NCBI GenBank assembly: GCA_020637855.1
Contig: JACKJR010000001.1
Span: forward strand, 620,001 to 684,000
DNA: 64,000 nucleotides
Source: Rhodobiaceae bacterium
GTDB taxonomy: Bacteria > Pseudomonadota > Alphaproteobacteria > Rhizobiales > Tepidamorphaceae
Direction: 5' to 3'
Shown here: positions 26,195 to 34,925 of the stretch, piece after piece
Position numbering within the stretch: the first letter of the stretch is position 1
Layout: each line of letters starts with the position of its first letter
The notes under the pieces: generated by a model
The model's database searches: none
Seen by the model: the letters and a program-made list of their open reading frames with translations, nothing else
What the model was told of the DNA's origin: nothing
Made by a program: the position numbers and the translations under genes

Positions 26195-27085
26195 ATGAAA
26201 ATCGGGTTTGTCGGCCTCGGCGCCATGGGCCTGCCGATGGCGGTCAATCTGGTCAGGGCCGGTCATGAAGTCCGTGGTGCGGACCTGAATGAACGCGCCG
26301 TTGCTGCTTTTGCAGAGGCTGGTGGTCATCCCGCGCGCGATCTCGCCGATGCGGTCGTGGGGTGTAATGTCCTGCTGTTGATGGTTGTCAACGCCGACCA
26401 GGCCGAGGCCGTGCTGTTCGAGGCAGGCGCTGCGGAAACGCTGCCGAAAGGTGCGCTGGTCATTGCTAGCTGCACGCAGGCCCCGTCCCGCGCCAGGGCA
26501 ACGGCTGAACGGCTCGACAGAATGGGATTGAAATTCCTCGACGCGCCGGTATCGGGTGGCGCGGTCGGGGCGGAAGCCGGCAGTTTGACGATCATGGCGT
26601 CGGGAAGTGCGGAAGCTTTCGCCATTGCCCGTCCGATTCTCGATATCCTTGGGGGCAACGTTTACAAACTTGGTAACGAGCCCGGCCTGGGTTCGATGAT
26701 GAAAACAGTCAATCAGCTCATGTGCGGCGCGCATATCGCCGTTGCCGCCGAGGCAACCCAGCTTGCGGCCAAGGCGGGTATTGACCCGGCTCTGGCGCAG
26801 GAGGTGCTGATGTCGGGCGCTGCGGCAAGCTGGATGCTGGGAAACAGGGGCCCGCGCATGCTGCAGGCGGAGCCGCCCGTGACCAGTGCCGTGGACATTT
26901 TCGTCAAGGACCTGGGTCTGGTTCTCGATGCGGGTAAGGAGGCACGCGTAGGCCTGCCTATGGCCGCTGCCGCAATGCAGATGTTCCTCGCCGCATCGGG
27001 GCAGGGGTTGGGCAGGCGGGATGACTCTCATGTCATACGTGCTTACGAAGTCCTCAACGGCGTGGAGATCACCCGTAAGGGGTAA
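26195..27085 (+). CDS. ltnD: L-threonate dehydrogenase (3-hydroxyisobutyrate dehydrogenase family)
   Basis: The 296-residue protein starts with IGFVGLGAMGLPMAVNLVRA (NAD site), has DAPVSGGAVGAEAGSLTIM, the catalytic Lys in GLGSMMKTVNQLMCGAH, and GAAASWMLGNRGPRMLQAEP with VDIFVKDLGLVLD. The last two match LtnD (formerly YgbJ), which oxidises L-threonate to 2-oxo-tetronate. The otnC and otnK genes nearby complete the route to dihydroxyacetone phosphate. It is divergent from the hydroxyacid dehydrogenase across 115 nt. Confidence 0.88.
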   Translation: MKIGFVGLGAMGLPMAVNLVRAGHEVRGADLNERAVAAFAEAGGHPARDLADAVVGCNVLLLMVVNADQAEAVLFEAGAAETLPKGALVIASCTQAPSRARATAERLDRMGLKFLDAPVSGGAVGAEAGSLTIMASGSAEAFAIARPILDILGGNVYKLGNEPGLGSMMKTVNQLMCGAHIAVAAEATQLAAKAGIDPALAQEVLMSGAAASWMLGNRGPRMLQAEPPVTSAVDIFVKDLGLVLDAGKEARVGLPMAAAAMQMFLAASGQGLGRRDDSHVIRAYEVLNGVEITRKG

Positions 27086-27095
27086 CCCAGCGGTC

Positions 27096-28019
27096 TCAAG
27101 CCTCTTTCACAACGCGCTCGCGCCACAACAGGTACAGGCCGCTGGCTATGACGACGCTGGCGCCCGCAATCGTCCAGATGCCGGGAATGTCGCCGAAGAT
27201 CAGGTAGCCGAGCAGGCTCATCCAGAAGATTTGCGTATAGATGAACGGCGACAGGATGGCGGCGGGCGCAATCCTGTGCGCGGCGATCATGAACTGGTGG
27301 CCGGTGAAGCCGATGAAGCCGGTTGCCAGCAGCAGGAAGGCGAGGAAAAGCGAGGTTGGCGTCTGCCATACGCCGATGACCAGCGGCAGGAAGGCGAGGG
27401 TGCCGATGGTGGCGGAATAGAACTGGGCCGTGGTCGATTTCTCCGTTGGCGCCAGCATCCGTGTCGTGATCGCGTAGCCCGAGTAGGACAGCATCGCCAG
27501 CACCGAGAAGATCGCCTGCCAAGGAAGCCCGCCAAGTCCGGGACGGACCACCAGCAACACGCCGGTAAAACCGACGCAGATCGCAACCAGCCTGCGTGGG
27601 CCGACCCATTCGTTGAGCAGCGGGCCGGATAGCAGCGCCACCATCAGCGGTGTTGCAAAGAAGATCGACATCGTTTCGGCGAGTTGCAGGTATTGCACGG
27701 CAATGAAGTTGAACGAGGTCGCGCCGAGCATGAAAAGGCCACGCAGGATTTGCAGAACCCAGCGCCGCGTGCGCCAGACATGCGGCAAGTCTTTCGGGGG
27801 CGTGGTACCAATGGCCGCAAATACATGAGACAGGTATCGGCAGAAGATGATCTGGATGACAGGGAAGCTCGCGGTCAGGTATTTCGCCGTCGTGTCGAGC
27901 GTCGAAAAGCACATCAGCGCTATGCACATCAGGCCGATGGCCTTCAGGCGTTGCGCGCGTTCCGCATCAGTTGTGGCGTCGAGCCGCGAAGGGGATCCGC
28001 CCTGCGAAACCATGGTCAA
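27096..28019 (-). CDS. EamA/DMT-family membrane transporter
   Basis: The protein of about 306 residues has ten predicted membrane helices in two EamA repeats (CFSTLDTTAKYLTASFPV and ATSFNFIAVQYLQLAETMSIFFATPLM in the first; a similar layout in the second half). DMT proteins move small metabolites, often outward. The frame begins at TTG 28019 and overlaps the SDR stop; an ATG lies two codons in at 28013, and the Shine-Dalgarno GGGAGAG fits the TTG better. Coupling to the SDR suggests a role in the same sugar-acid pathway. Confidence 0.8.
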   Translation of the reverse strand: MTMVSQGGSPSRLDATTDAERAQRLKAIGLMCIALMCFSTLDTTAKYLTASFPVIQIIFCRYLSHVFAAIGTTPPKDLPHVWRTRRWVLQILRGLFMLGATSFNFIAVQYLQLAETMSIFFATPLMVALLSGPLLNEWVGPRRLVAICVGFTGVLLVVRPGLGGLPWQAIFSVLAMLSYSGYAITTRMLAPTEKSTTAQFYSATIGTLAFLPLVIGVWQTPTSLFLAFLLLATGFIGFTGHQFMIAAHRIAPAAILSPFIYTQIFWMSLLGYLIFGDIPGIWTIAGASVVIASGLYLLWRERVVKEA

Positions 28020-28759
28020 TATGTTGCTCTCCCGCCGGAGATGTCGAAGACACCGCCGGTTGTGAAACTGTTTTCTGCCGTTGCCAGGAACGTGACGAGC
28101 GATGCGATTTCCTCGACGAGAACGAAGCGGCCGCGCGGTATTTTCGACAACATGTAGTCGATATGCTCTTGCGTCATTTGCTCGAAGATCGCCGTCTTTG
28201 CCGCCGCGGGCGTGATGCAGTTGACGGCGATGTCGTGTCCGGCAAGCTCCTTGCCCAGCGATTTGGTCAGCGCGATCACGCCGGCCTTGGAAGCCGAATA
28301 GGCGACCGCGTTAGGGTTGCCTTCCTTGCCGGCGATCGAGGCGACGTTGACGATGCGCCCGTAGCCCTGCTCGATCATCACCGGGGCTACCGCGCGGCAC
28401 ACGAGAAACGGCCCGGTCAGGTTGATCGTCATGACCTGGTTCCAGTCCTCGGGCTTGTAGTCCCATGTCGTCGTGTTCGGCCCCGTGATCCCGGCATTGT
28501 TGACGGCGATGTCGATGCGTCCGAACTTGTCCAGCGTCTCTTTCAGGGCCACGTTGACCGAATCCGGATCGCTGACATCGACGCGAACCGCGATCGCGCC
28601 TATTTCGTTCGCCGTTTTTTCGGCAAGAGCGGCATCCACATCCCACAGGGCGACGTCCGCGCCGCTGGCGATGAAACGCTCGGCAACCGCCCGTCCAATG
28701 CCCTGAGCTCCGCCGGTAACGATCGCCTTGCGGCCTGTCAGATCGAATTGTGTAGGCAT
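28016..28759 (-). CDS. SDR-family oxidoreductase
   Basis: The 247-residue classical SDR has AIVTGGAQGIGRAVAERFIA, NNAGITGPN, IVNVASIAGKEGN with the catalytic Ser, and YSASKAGVIALTKSLGKEL. The C-terminus ends in the usual DISGGRATY. The type resembles sugar-acid or acetoin-like dehydrogenases rather than FabG in this context. It is directly upstream of the EamA transporter with a 4-nt overlap, and 213 nt downstream of otnC on the same strand. That gap contains no recognisable gene. Confidence 0.82.
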   Translation of the reverse strand: MPTQFDLTGRKAIVTGGAQGIGRAVAERFIASGADVALWDVDAALAEKTANEIGAIAVRVDVSDPDSVNVALKETLDKFGRIDIAVNNAGITGPNTTTWDYKPEDWNQVMTINLTGPFLVCRAVAPVMIEQGYGRIVNVASIAGKEGNPNAVAYSASKAGVIALTKSLGKELAGHDIAVNCITPAAAKTAIFEQMTQEHIDYMLSKIPRGRFVLVEEIASLVTFLATAENSFTTGGVFDISGGRATY

Positions 28760-28972
28760 GTTTTCCCTTAAGCAGGCACGCGCCCGCTCATCTGAATTGA
28801 ATACTCATTTCCAGCACGTCCAGGTAGCGGCTGAAAGCCGTGCGCCCCATGCGCGAAACGCAGGACTTGGGCGTGTCCAGGAGTTGAGCGGAAACAAAAT
28901 TGATCCAGTGAATCGTTTTTCCGCGAAACGGGAAGCGGTTTTCCATCAGGAACACGCGGCTGAACACATGCC

Positions 28973-29635
28973 CTAAGAAGGAAAGCGGTCACGCAGGTCC
29001 TCGACCTGTGCCGGTGTCAATGGACGCGTCCGCTTGCCCTGAAGCAGCAGGAACAGTTTCGCGGTTTCCTCAAGCTCCTCGGTTGCAAACAGCGCTGTAT
29101 CGATGTCGCGGCCGGCTACCACCGGCCCGTGGTTGGCGAGCAGAACTGCATGATGCTTGCCGGCAAGCTTGCCGACGGCTTTTGCCAATGCGGTGTCGCC
29201 GGGCGGAAAGTAATCGACCAGCGGCAGCCGCCCCACGCGCATGATGTAGTAGGCGGTCAGGGGAGGCAGCACGTCGGCATGGTTGACGTCGGCAAGGCAT
29301 GAGACGGCGACCGAATGGGTTGAATGCAGGTGGACGACCGCGCCCGCGTCCTCGCGCGCACCATACATGGTGGCGTGCAGGAACGCTTCCTTGGTCGGCT
29401 TCTCGCCGCTGATATGCGAGCCCTTGCTGTCGGTCATCGACAGTTGTGCCGGGTCGAGATCGCCAAGCGAAACATTCGTCGGTGTCATCACCAGCCGCCC
29501 ATCGGAAAGCCGGACGCTGAGATTGCCTGTCGAACCGAATGTCAGACCGCGCGAATGAATCGAACGCCCGGTCTCCGCGATGCGGTCGCGCGCGGTCGTA
29601 AGCTCCCGCGCGTGCGATGTGACGACGTGGCTCAC
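28973..29635 (-). CDS. otnC: 3-oxo-tetronate 4-phosphate decarboxylase (class II aldolase fold)
   Basis: The 220-residue protein shows the aldolase class II pattern: TFGSTGNLSVRLSDGRLVMTP, VVHLHSTHSVAVSC with the metal His residues, and AVLLANHGPVVAG with the third metal His. In the tetronate pathway OtnC decarboxylates 3-oxo-tetronate 4-phosphate to dihydroxyacetone phosphate. It uses a GTG start at 29635 that overlaps the otnK stop by 4 nt, the usual OtnK-OtnC pairing. Confidence 0.9.
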   Translation of the reverse strand: MSHVVTSHARELTTARDRIAETGRSIHSRGLTFGSTGNLSVRLSDGRLVMTPTNVSLGDLDPAQLSMTDSKGSHISGEKPTKEAFLHATMYGAREDAGAVVHLHSTHSVAVSCLADVNHADVLPPLTAYYIMRVGRLPLVDYFPPGDTALAKAVGKLAGKHHAVLLANHGPVVAGRDIDTALFATEELEETAKLFLLLQGKRTRPLTPAQVEDLRDRFPS

Positions 29636-30903
29636 GACAGCATCCCCCAGGCCTTGATGAAGAAATCCGGCGCACCGAAATTGCCGGACTTGAGCGCCAG
29701 TGCGAGCCTGCGCATGCCGATGCTGCGCGTCCAGGGAACGCCCGGATCGATCTCCGGTCCGATTTCCAGTGCGGGAACGCCGAGCCCGTTGACGACGGCG
29801 CCGGATGTCTCGCCGCCGGCGATGAGGAAACGGGTGAAGCCTTTCGCGACCAACAGCCTGGCCGCTTCCGACATGAGCCTTTCAATGGCGGTCCCGGCCT
29901 TTTCGATCCCGTGGCGCTGCTGGATCGCGGCAACGATTTTGGGATCGGCGCTGGAATAGATCAGGCATGGCCGTTCCTTGTCCTGCCCGAGCGCCCAGTC
30001 ACAAAGTTCAGTGGCGGTCTGCTCGCCCGCAATGACCATGTCGGCATCGATCTCGCAGGCCGGGATACCGGCGTCGATCGCATGTGCGATCTGTCCGCGC
30101 GTTGCTTCCGAACAACTGCCGGCAAGAATGACCTGGCGGCCTTCGGGCGCTTCCATCATCTCGGGAACATCGGCGGGTATGAGCTGGCCGGCGCGGATGA
30201 AGTTCGTTGGCAGCCCCATGGCGATGCCCGATCCGCCTGTGATCAGCGGCATCCCGTCGGCCGCGCGTCCGATATCGACCAGATGTCGTTCGCTGATGGC
30301 ATCCACGATAACCTGACGCCGCCCGCTTTTTGCAGCGTGCTCCAGAGCCTCGCGGATTGCCGCGGGCCCGCTATCGACAATGCTGTGCGAAATCAGCCCG
30401 ACCTCGCCTTCGCTCTGACGCTGAAGGACACGCACCAGATTGGCGTCATGCATCGGCGTCAGCGGATGGTTGCGCATCGAGCTTTCGTTGAGCAGCTTGT
30501 CGCCGACGAACAGATAGCCCTGATAGACCGAACGTCCGTTTGCGGGAAAGGCAGGGCAGGCGAGCGTCAGCGGAACTTTCAGGAAATCCAGCAGCGCCTC
30601 GCTGACCGGGCCGATATTGCCCTTGTCCGTTGAATCGAAGGTCGAGCAGTACTTGAAAAACAGCTGATGCGCGCCGGCCTCGCGCAACACATCGGCGCTT
30701 GCCAGGGTCTGGCGGATGGCTTCGTCCGCGGCAATCGTGCGCGATTTCAGCGCGACGACGACGGCGTCATATTCCGACAGCTTTTCGGCATCGCCGGAGA
30801 CGGGTACGCCGATCACCTGGATCGTGCGCATGCCGCCACGCACCAGCATCAGCGCCAGATCGGTGGCGCCGGTCAGATCGTCCGCAATGGCCCCCAGCAG
30901 CAT
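29632..30903 (-). CDS. otnK: 3-oxo-tetronate kinase (DUF1537 four-carbon acid sugar kinase)
   Basis: The 423-residue protein begins LGAIADDLTGATDLALMLVRGG, has the N-terminal substrate domain with FKYCSTFDSTDKGNIGPV, and ends in the C-terminal nucleotide domain with FLIAGGETSGAVVNGLG. OtnK phosphorylates 3-oxo-tetronate at C4. The family and its pathways were defined with DenD, LtnD and OtnC, all present here. The isomerase OtnI is not in the window. It is translationally coupled to otnC. Confidence 0.92.
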   Translation of the reverse strand: MLLGAIADDLTGATDLALMLVRGGMRTIQVIGVPVSGDAEKLSEYDAVVVALKSRTIAADEAIRQTLASADVLREAGAHQLFFKYCSTFDSTDKGNIGPVSEALLDFLKVPLTLACPAFPANGRSVYQGYLFVGDKLLNESSMRNHPLTPMHDANLVRVLQRQSEGEVGLISHSIVDSGPAAIREALEHAAKSGRRQVIVDAISERHLVDIGRAADGMPLITGGSGIAMGLPTNFIRAGQLIPADVPEMMEAPEGRQVILAGSCSEATRGQIAHAIDAGIPACEIDADMVIAGEQTATELCDWALGQDKERPCLIYSSADPKIVAAIQQRHGIEKAGTAIERLMSEAARLLVAKGFTRFLIAGGETSGAVVNGLGVPALEIGPEIDPGVPWTRSIGMRRLALALKSGNFGAPDFFIKAWGMLS

Positions 30904-30935
30904 GCCGGCCTGATCCCCCTGCAGGCTGTGTGTCC

Positions 30936-32273
30936 TCAGATTGCCTGAAGCGTCTTGCGCAAGATCTCGACGATCAGGTCGATGTCCTGCTTCTCGGTTA
31001 TGAAGGACGGTGCGACGATGCCCGTGTCGCCAGTGAACTTGATGTGACAGCCGTTCCAGAACAACTGCTTCTGGAGTTCCTGTCCCCGAATGCCCGGCTT
31101 GCCGGCTTCCGGATGCAGTTCGACGCCGGCCATCATGCCGTAGCCGCGCAGGTCCTTGACGATGTCGAGGTCTTTCAGCGACCAGATCGCATCGAGGAAG
31201 TAATCGGTCATCTCATGGGCGCGTTCGAACAGGCCCTCGCGCTCGTAGATGTCAAGCGTCGCAAGCCCCGCAGCGCAAGCTGCCGGATGGCCGGAATAGG
31301 TGTAGCCGTGGAAGAACTCGATGGCGTTCTCCGGCGCGCTGTCGGTGACGGTGTCGTAGATCTCGTCCTTGACCGCGACTGCGCCCATGGGGATGGCGCC
31401 GTTGGTCAGCGCCTTGGCCATGGTGATGATGTCGGGCTGGACGTTGAAGGCGTCCGCCGCGAACGGCTTGCCGAGGCGGCCGAAGCCGGTGATGACCTCG
31501 TCGAAGACCAGCAGGATGCCATTGGCGTCGCAAATCTGGCGCAGCCGTTCCAGATAGCCCTTCGGCGGCACCAGCGTGCCGGTCGAGCCTGCGACCGGTT
31601 CGACGAACACGGCGGCAATGGTTGCGCCGCCATACATGTCGCAGAAACGCTGCAGGTCGTTGGCAAGCTCGGCGCCCTTTTCCGGCTGGCCACGCACGAA
31701 CAGCTGCTCCGGGTCCCAGGTGTGGCGCAGCATCACGCAATTGGGCAGCGTCACGGGGAAGGATTCCCTGTTCTTGACCAGTCCCGCCAGCGACACGCCG
31801 CCCATGTTGACGCCGTGATAGGCGCGCTCGCGCGATACCAGACGCAGGCGCTGGCTCTCGCCGCGCGCACGGTGATAGGCAAAGGCGATCTTGATTGCCG
31901 TGTCGATGGATTCAGAACCCGAGTTGGTGAAGAACACATGGTTCATCGGCTCGGGCAGGATGTTGGCGAGCTTGGCGGCGAGCGCGAAGGCGCCGGGATG
32001 GCCGAGCTGGAAGCCTGGCGAATAATCGTTCTGCATCATCTGGGCATGGACGGCCTCGGCGATTTCCGTGCGCCCGTGGCCTGCCGCGACGTTGAACAGG
32101 CCGGACGAGCCGTCGACGATGCGCCCGCCGTTCTGGTCCCACAGATACATGCCCTCGCTCTTCACCACGAGGCGCGGCTTGGCCTTGAAATCGCGGTTGC
32201 CCGTGAACGGCATCCACTGCTGTTCGAGCGAGTTGGTGGCGAATTTCTGCAGCGGCGCGGCGAGCATGTTCAT
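30936..32273 (-). CDS. class III (omega) aminotransferase
   Basis: The 445-residue PLP enzyme has HVFFTNSGSESIDTAIKIAF, AYHGVNMGGVSLAGL, LVFDEVITGFGRLGKPFAAD and the PLP Lys in IITMAKALTNGAIPMGAVAV. It resembles beta-alanine:pyruvate and related omega-amino acid transaminases. The amino donor is not readable from the sequence. It lies 32 nt upstream of otnK on the same strand and could share its transcript. Two ATGs at 32273 and 32267 are equally possible starts. Confidence 0.88.
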   Translation of the reverse strand: MNMLAAPLQKFATNSLEQQWMPFTGNRDFKAKPRLVVKSEGMYLWDQNGGRIVDGSSGLFNVAAGHGRTEIAEAVHAQMMQNDYSPGFQLGHPGAFALAAKLANILPEPMNHVFFTNSGSESIDTAIKIAFAYHRARGESQRLRLVSRERAYHGVNMGGVSLAGLVKNRESFPVTLPNCVMLRHTWDPEQLFVRGQPEKGAELANDLQRFCDMYGGATIAAVFVEPVAGSTGTLVPPKGYLERLRQICDANGILLVFDEVITGFGRLGKPFAADAFNVQPDIITMAKALTNGAIPMGAVAVKDEIYDTVTDSAPENAIEFFHGYTYSGHPAACAAGLATLDIYEREGLFERAHEMTDYFLDAIWSLKDLDIVKDLRGYGMMAGVELHPEAGKPGIRGQELQKQLFWNGCHIKFTGDTGIVAPSFITEKQDIDLIVEILRKTLQAI

Positions 32274-32454
32274 GGCCCGGTTCCTTTATGGCTTCAAGTC
32301 TGGCGAGTGCCCGGTCAGCGGATGTTGCAGCCGGATTTGCGCAACAGCCTACACCGCTTGACGTGCGAATGCGAAGGGGGAAAACCGCAAGCTCACCACG
32401 CTGTTTCCGGCGTCTCCACAGGGGTGCGGGATGTCATGAAACTGTAATTTGATC

Positions 32455-32482
32455 CAATGCTACAACTATGCTTGTAGTATTG
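32455..32482. promoter_or_regulatory. ArsR operator touching the arsR start codon
   Basis: Arms CAATGCTACAA (32455-32465) and TTGTAGTATTG (32472-32482) are complementary at 10 of 11 positions around a 6-nt spacer CTATGC. The arsR ATG begins at 32484, one base after the right arm. ArsR repressors bind inverted repeats of this size over their own promoter. Because the start codon follows directly, the message is probably leaderless or nearly so. Confidence 0.75.
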
Positions 32483-32483
32483 C

Positions 32484-32828
32484 ATGATCGATGCTCAAGC
32501 CGTCGCCGCGCTGTCCGCGCTTGCCCATGAAGACCGCCTGCAAGCCTTTCGTCTGCTGGTGAAGGCGGGGCCGGATGGACTTGCCTCCGGCGAGATCGCC
32601 GAAGCGCTCGTCATTGCGCCGACGCGGATGTCGTTCCATCTCGCGGGGCTTGAGCGTTCCGGGCTCGTCGAGACCCGGCGCGAGGGCAGGCGGATCATCT
32701 ATTCGGTCCGCTTCGAGCGCGTGCGCGAACTGCTGACCTTCCTGACCCAGGACTGCTGCAACGGACGACCCGAAATTTGTGGCGGGCTGGGCGATCTTGC
32801 AGGCCGTTTCGAAACACAAGGGTGCTGA
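32484..32828 (+). CDS. arsR: ArsR, metalloid-responsive repressor
   Basis: The 114-residue winged-helix protein shows ALAHEDRLQAFRLLVKAGP, a recognition region APTRMSFHLAGLERSGLVE, and C-terminal cysteines Cys91, Cys92 and Cys99 (QDCCNGRPEICGG). This places the As(III) site near the C-terminus, as in Acidithiobacillus ArsR, rather than in the DNA-binding helix as in E. coli. It heads arsR-arsC-aqpS-arsC/N. No Shine-Dalgarno sequence is seen; the start follows the operator directly. Confidence 0.92.
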   Translation: MIDAQAVAALSALAHEDRLQAFRLLVKAGPDGLASGEIAEALVIAPTRMSFHLAGLERSGLVETRREGRRIIYSVRFERVRELLTFLTQDCCNGRPEICGGLGDLAGRFETQGC

Positions 32829-32830
32829 CG

Positions 32831-33352
32831 ATGTCCGACAAACCGAAAAACGTGCTGTTCCTGTGCACGGGCAATTCCGCCCGTTCGATCCTTGCCGAGG
32901 CAATCCTGAACCGCGAGGGGCAGGGCCGCTTCAAGGCTTTTTCCGCCGGCTCGAAGCCGAATGGCCAGGTGCATCCGTATGCGCTGGCGCTGCTCAAGAA
33001 GATGAACCACGACGTCTCCGGCCTGCGCTCGAAAAGCTGGGACGAGTTCGCCGGTCCCGATGCGCCGGAAATGGATTTCGTCTTCACCGTTTGCGACAAC
33101 GCCGCCGGCGAGACCTGCCCGTTCTGGCCGGGCCAGCCGATGACGGCGCATTGGGGTGTGCCCGACCCCGCTGCCGTGGAAGGCACCGAGGCCGAGAAGC
33201 ATTTCGCCTTCGCCGACACCTACCGGATGATGTCCAACCGCATCTCGATCTTCGTCAACCTGCCGATGGCAAGCCTCGACAGGATGGCGCTCCAGAAACG
33301 TCTCGACACGATCGGCGCCACGAACGACGCCGATGCCAAGGGAGCGGCCTGA
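32831..33352 (+). CDS. arsC: arsenate reductase, low-molecular-weight phosphatase type
   Basis: The 173-residue protein begins with the phosphatase P-loop LFLCTGNSARSILAEAILNR (Cys12), has further cysteines in FTVCDNAAGETCPFW, and WGVPDPAAVEG near the expected Asp. Such enzymes reduce arsenate to arsenite. The form closest to this, with the VCDNAAGETCP motif, is common in alphaproteobacterial ars operons. It starts 2 nt after the arsR stop and its own stop overlaps the aqpS start (TGATG). Confidence 0.92.
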   Translation: MSDKPKNVLFLCTGNSARSILAEAILNREGQGRFKAFSAGSKPNGQVHPYALALLKKMNHDVSGLRSKSWDEFAGPDAPEMDFVFTVCDNAAGETCPFWPGQPMTAHWGVPDPAAVEGTEAEKHFAFADTYRMMSNRISIFVNLPMASLDRMALQKRLDTIGATNDADAKGAA

Positions 33353-34047
33353 TGGAACGCGGGCTCGATCGCCGGCTCGGCGCGGAGTTCATCGGCACCG
33401 CCTTCCTGCTGGCGACCGTGGTCGGCTCCGGCATCATGGCGGAGAACCTGGCCGGCGGAAACATCGCCGTCGCGCTGCTCGGCAACACCATTCCCACGGG
33501 CGCGATCCTCGTCGTGCTGATCACGATGCTGGGGCCGATTTCGGGCGCGCATTTCAATCCGGCCGTGACCTTCGCGTTCCTGCTGCGCAAGGAGATCGGC
33601 GTTTCCGAGGCGGTCGCTTATGTCGTGGTGCAGATCGCCGGCGGTCTGATCGGCGTGTGGGTGGCGCACATGATGTTCGATCTCGCCATCATACAGGCGT
33701 CGCTGACGGTGCGTACCGGCTCGGCGCAATGGTTTGCGGAGGTGGTGGCGACCTTCGGTCTCGTCTTCACGATCTTCGCGACGATCAAGTCCGCGCCGAA
33801 GGCGGTTCCCATGGCCGTTGGCCTCTACATCACCGCGGCCTACTGGTTCACCGCGTCCACCTCGTTCGCGAACCCGGCGGTGACCATCGCACGCGCCTTC
33901 TCCAATACTTTTGCCGGTATCCGCCCCGTTGACGCGCCGGGCTTCATCGTGGCCCAGTTCGTCGGTGCGGCGCTGGCGGTTATCGTATGCGGATGGCTGT
34001 TGCGCGATGCAGCCGCCGTTCGCGAAAAGGAAGTGCAGGAAAGCTGA
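33352..34047 (+). CDS. aqpS: aquaglyceroporin, AqpS-like arsenite channel
   Basis: The 231-residue membrane protein is an MIP channel with both pore motifs, the first as HFNPAVTFAFLL and the second as FANPAVTIARAF. In Sinorhizobium meliloti an aquaglyceroporin in the ars operon replaces ArsB/Acr3 and lets arsenite leave the cell by diffusion. The same role is likely here, since no ArsB or Acr3 gene is present in this operon. It overlaps arsC by one base. Confidence 0.88.
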   Translation: MERGLDRRLGAEFIGTAFLLATVVGSGIMAENLAGGNIAVALLGNTIPTGAILVVLITMLGPISGAHFNPAVTFAFLLRKEIGVSEAVAYVVVQIAGGLIGVWVAHMMFDLAIIQASLTVRTGSAQWFAEVVATFGLVFTIFATIKSAPKAVPMAVGLYITAAYWFTASTSFANPAVTIARAFSNTFAGIRPVDAPGFIVAQFVGAALAVIVCGWLLRDAAAVREKEVQES

Positions 34048-34049
34048 GC

Positions 34050-34877
34050 GTGCGTCTCGTCATCTGGCATAACCCCGAATGCGGGACGTCGCGCAACGTC
34101 CTGCATATCCTTCAAGCCTGCGCCCTTGATCCGCAGATCGTGCTGTACCGAGAAACGCCGCCGGACCGCGAAACGCTGGCGCGCACGATTTCCGATGCGG
34201 GGATGAGCGTGCGCGATTGCCTGCGCCGCAAGGGCACGCCATACGATGCGATGGGCCTCGACGATCCGGGTTTGAGTGGCGATGACCTGCTCGATGCCAT
34301 GCTGCGCGAGCCGGTCCTGATCAACCGCCCGTTCGTGCGCACAGGCCTGGGCGTTGCCCTGTGCCGACCCGCCGAGGTGGTGTTCGACCTGATCGACGTT
34401 CCCGTACCGTCGGACCTGACGCGCAGCAACGGTGCAGCCCTTGCGCGCGACAAACGCATCGGCCCGGACGATCCGCAACTCGTTGCCGCGTTGGAGACCG
34501 AAGCTTTGCCGGTCAGCGATCTGGCAAGCTCCGGCGCGATCTTCTTTTCCTATGCGACGCCGGATGGAAAGCCGGCAGGATTCGGCGGTTTCCAACCGTT
34601 GGGAGAGGATGCTCTGATCCGTTCTGTCGTTGTCTCGCCGGACCGGCGCGGGCAGGGGTTGTCAAAGGCGATTGTGCCGCTGCTGCTGCGCCGCGCCTTC
34701 GATGCCGGAGCGCGCATGGCCTGGCTGCTGACCGACACGGCACCTGGTGCATTCGAGAAACTCGGCTTCGCTGGAGTGGATCGCAGCGAAGCCCCAAAGG
34801 CGTTGCGCGCGACGGAGGAGTTTTCAACGCTGTGTCCGGATTCAGCCGTGCTGATGCGAAAGGCCATCGCATTGTAG
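34050..34877 (+). CDS. fusion of glutaredoxin-type arsenate reductase and ArsN2-like acetyltransferase
   Basis: The 275-residue protein has two domains. Residues 1-125 are ArsC of the glutaredoxin family: IWHNPECGTSRNVLHIL with Cys11, RETPPDRETL, and LINRPFVRTGLGVALCRP. Residues about 145-275 are a GNAT domain (IRSVVVSPDRRGQGLSKAIV, AWLLTDTAPGAFEKLGFA) like ArsN2 proteins of arsenic operons. The start is GTG at 34050, 2 nt after the aqpS stop, with AGGAAAG upstream. The operon thus holds two unrelated arsenate reductases plus an acetyltransferase. Confidence 0.85.
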   Translation: MRLVIWHNPECGTSRNVLHILQACALDPQIVLYRETPPDRETLARTISDAGMSVRDCLRRKGTPYDAMGLDDPGLSGDDLLDAMLREPVLINRPFVRTGLGVALCRPAEVVFDLIDVPVPSDLTRSNGAALARDKRIGPDDPQLVAALETEALPVSDLASSGAIFFSYATPDGKPAGFGGFQPLGEDALIRSVVVSPDRRGQGLSKAIVPLLLRRAFDAGARMAWLLTDTAPGAFEKLGFAGVDRSEAPKALRATEEFSTLCPDSAVLMRKAIAL

Positions 34878-34925
34878 CGCTGCCCCTGTATTCTGCCGGG
34901 GGCATATGCGGGAGAAACTCAGGGC

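Noticed and set aside
28760..28972. Possible small gene or terminator between the SDR and otnC
   Set aside because: No frame with a start, ribosome-binding site and family features; the best hairpin has only a 4-bp stem.
30699..32447. A 582-codon open frame on the plus strand
   Set aside because: It is antisense to the class III aminotransferase and part of otnK, and its residues show no known motif. High GC keeps such frames open.
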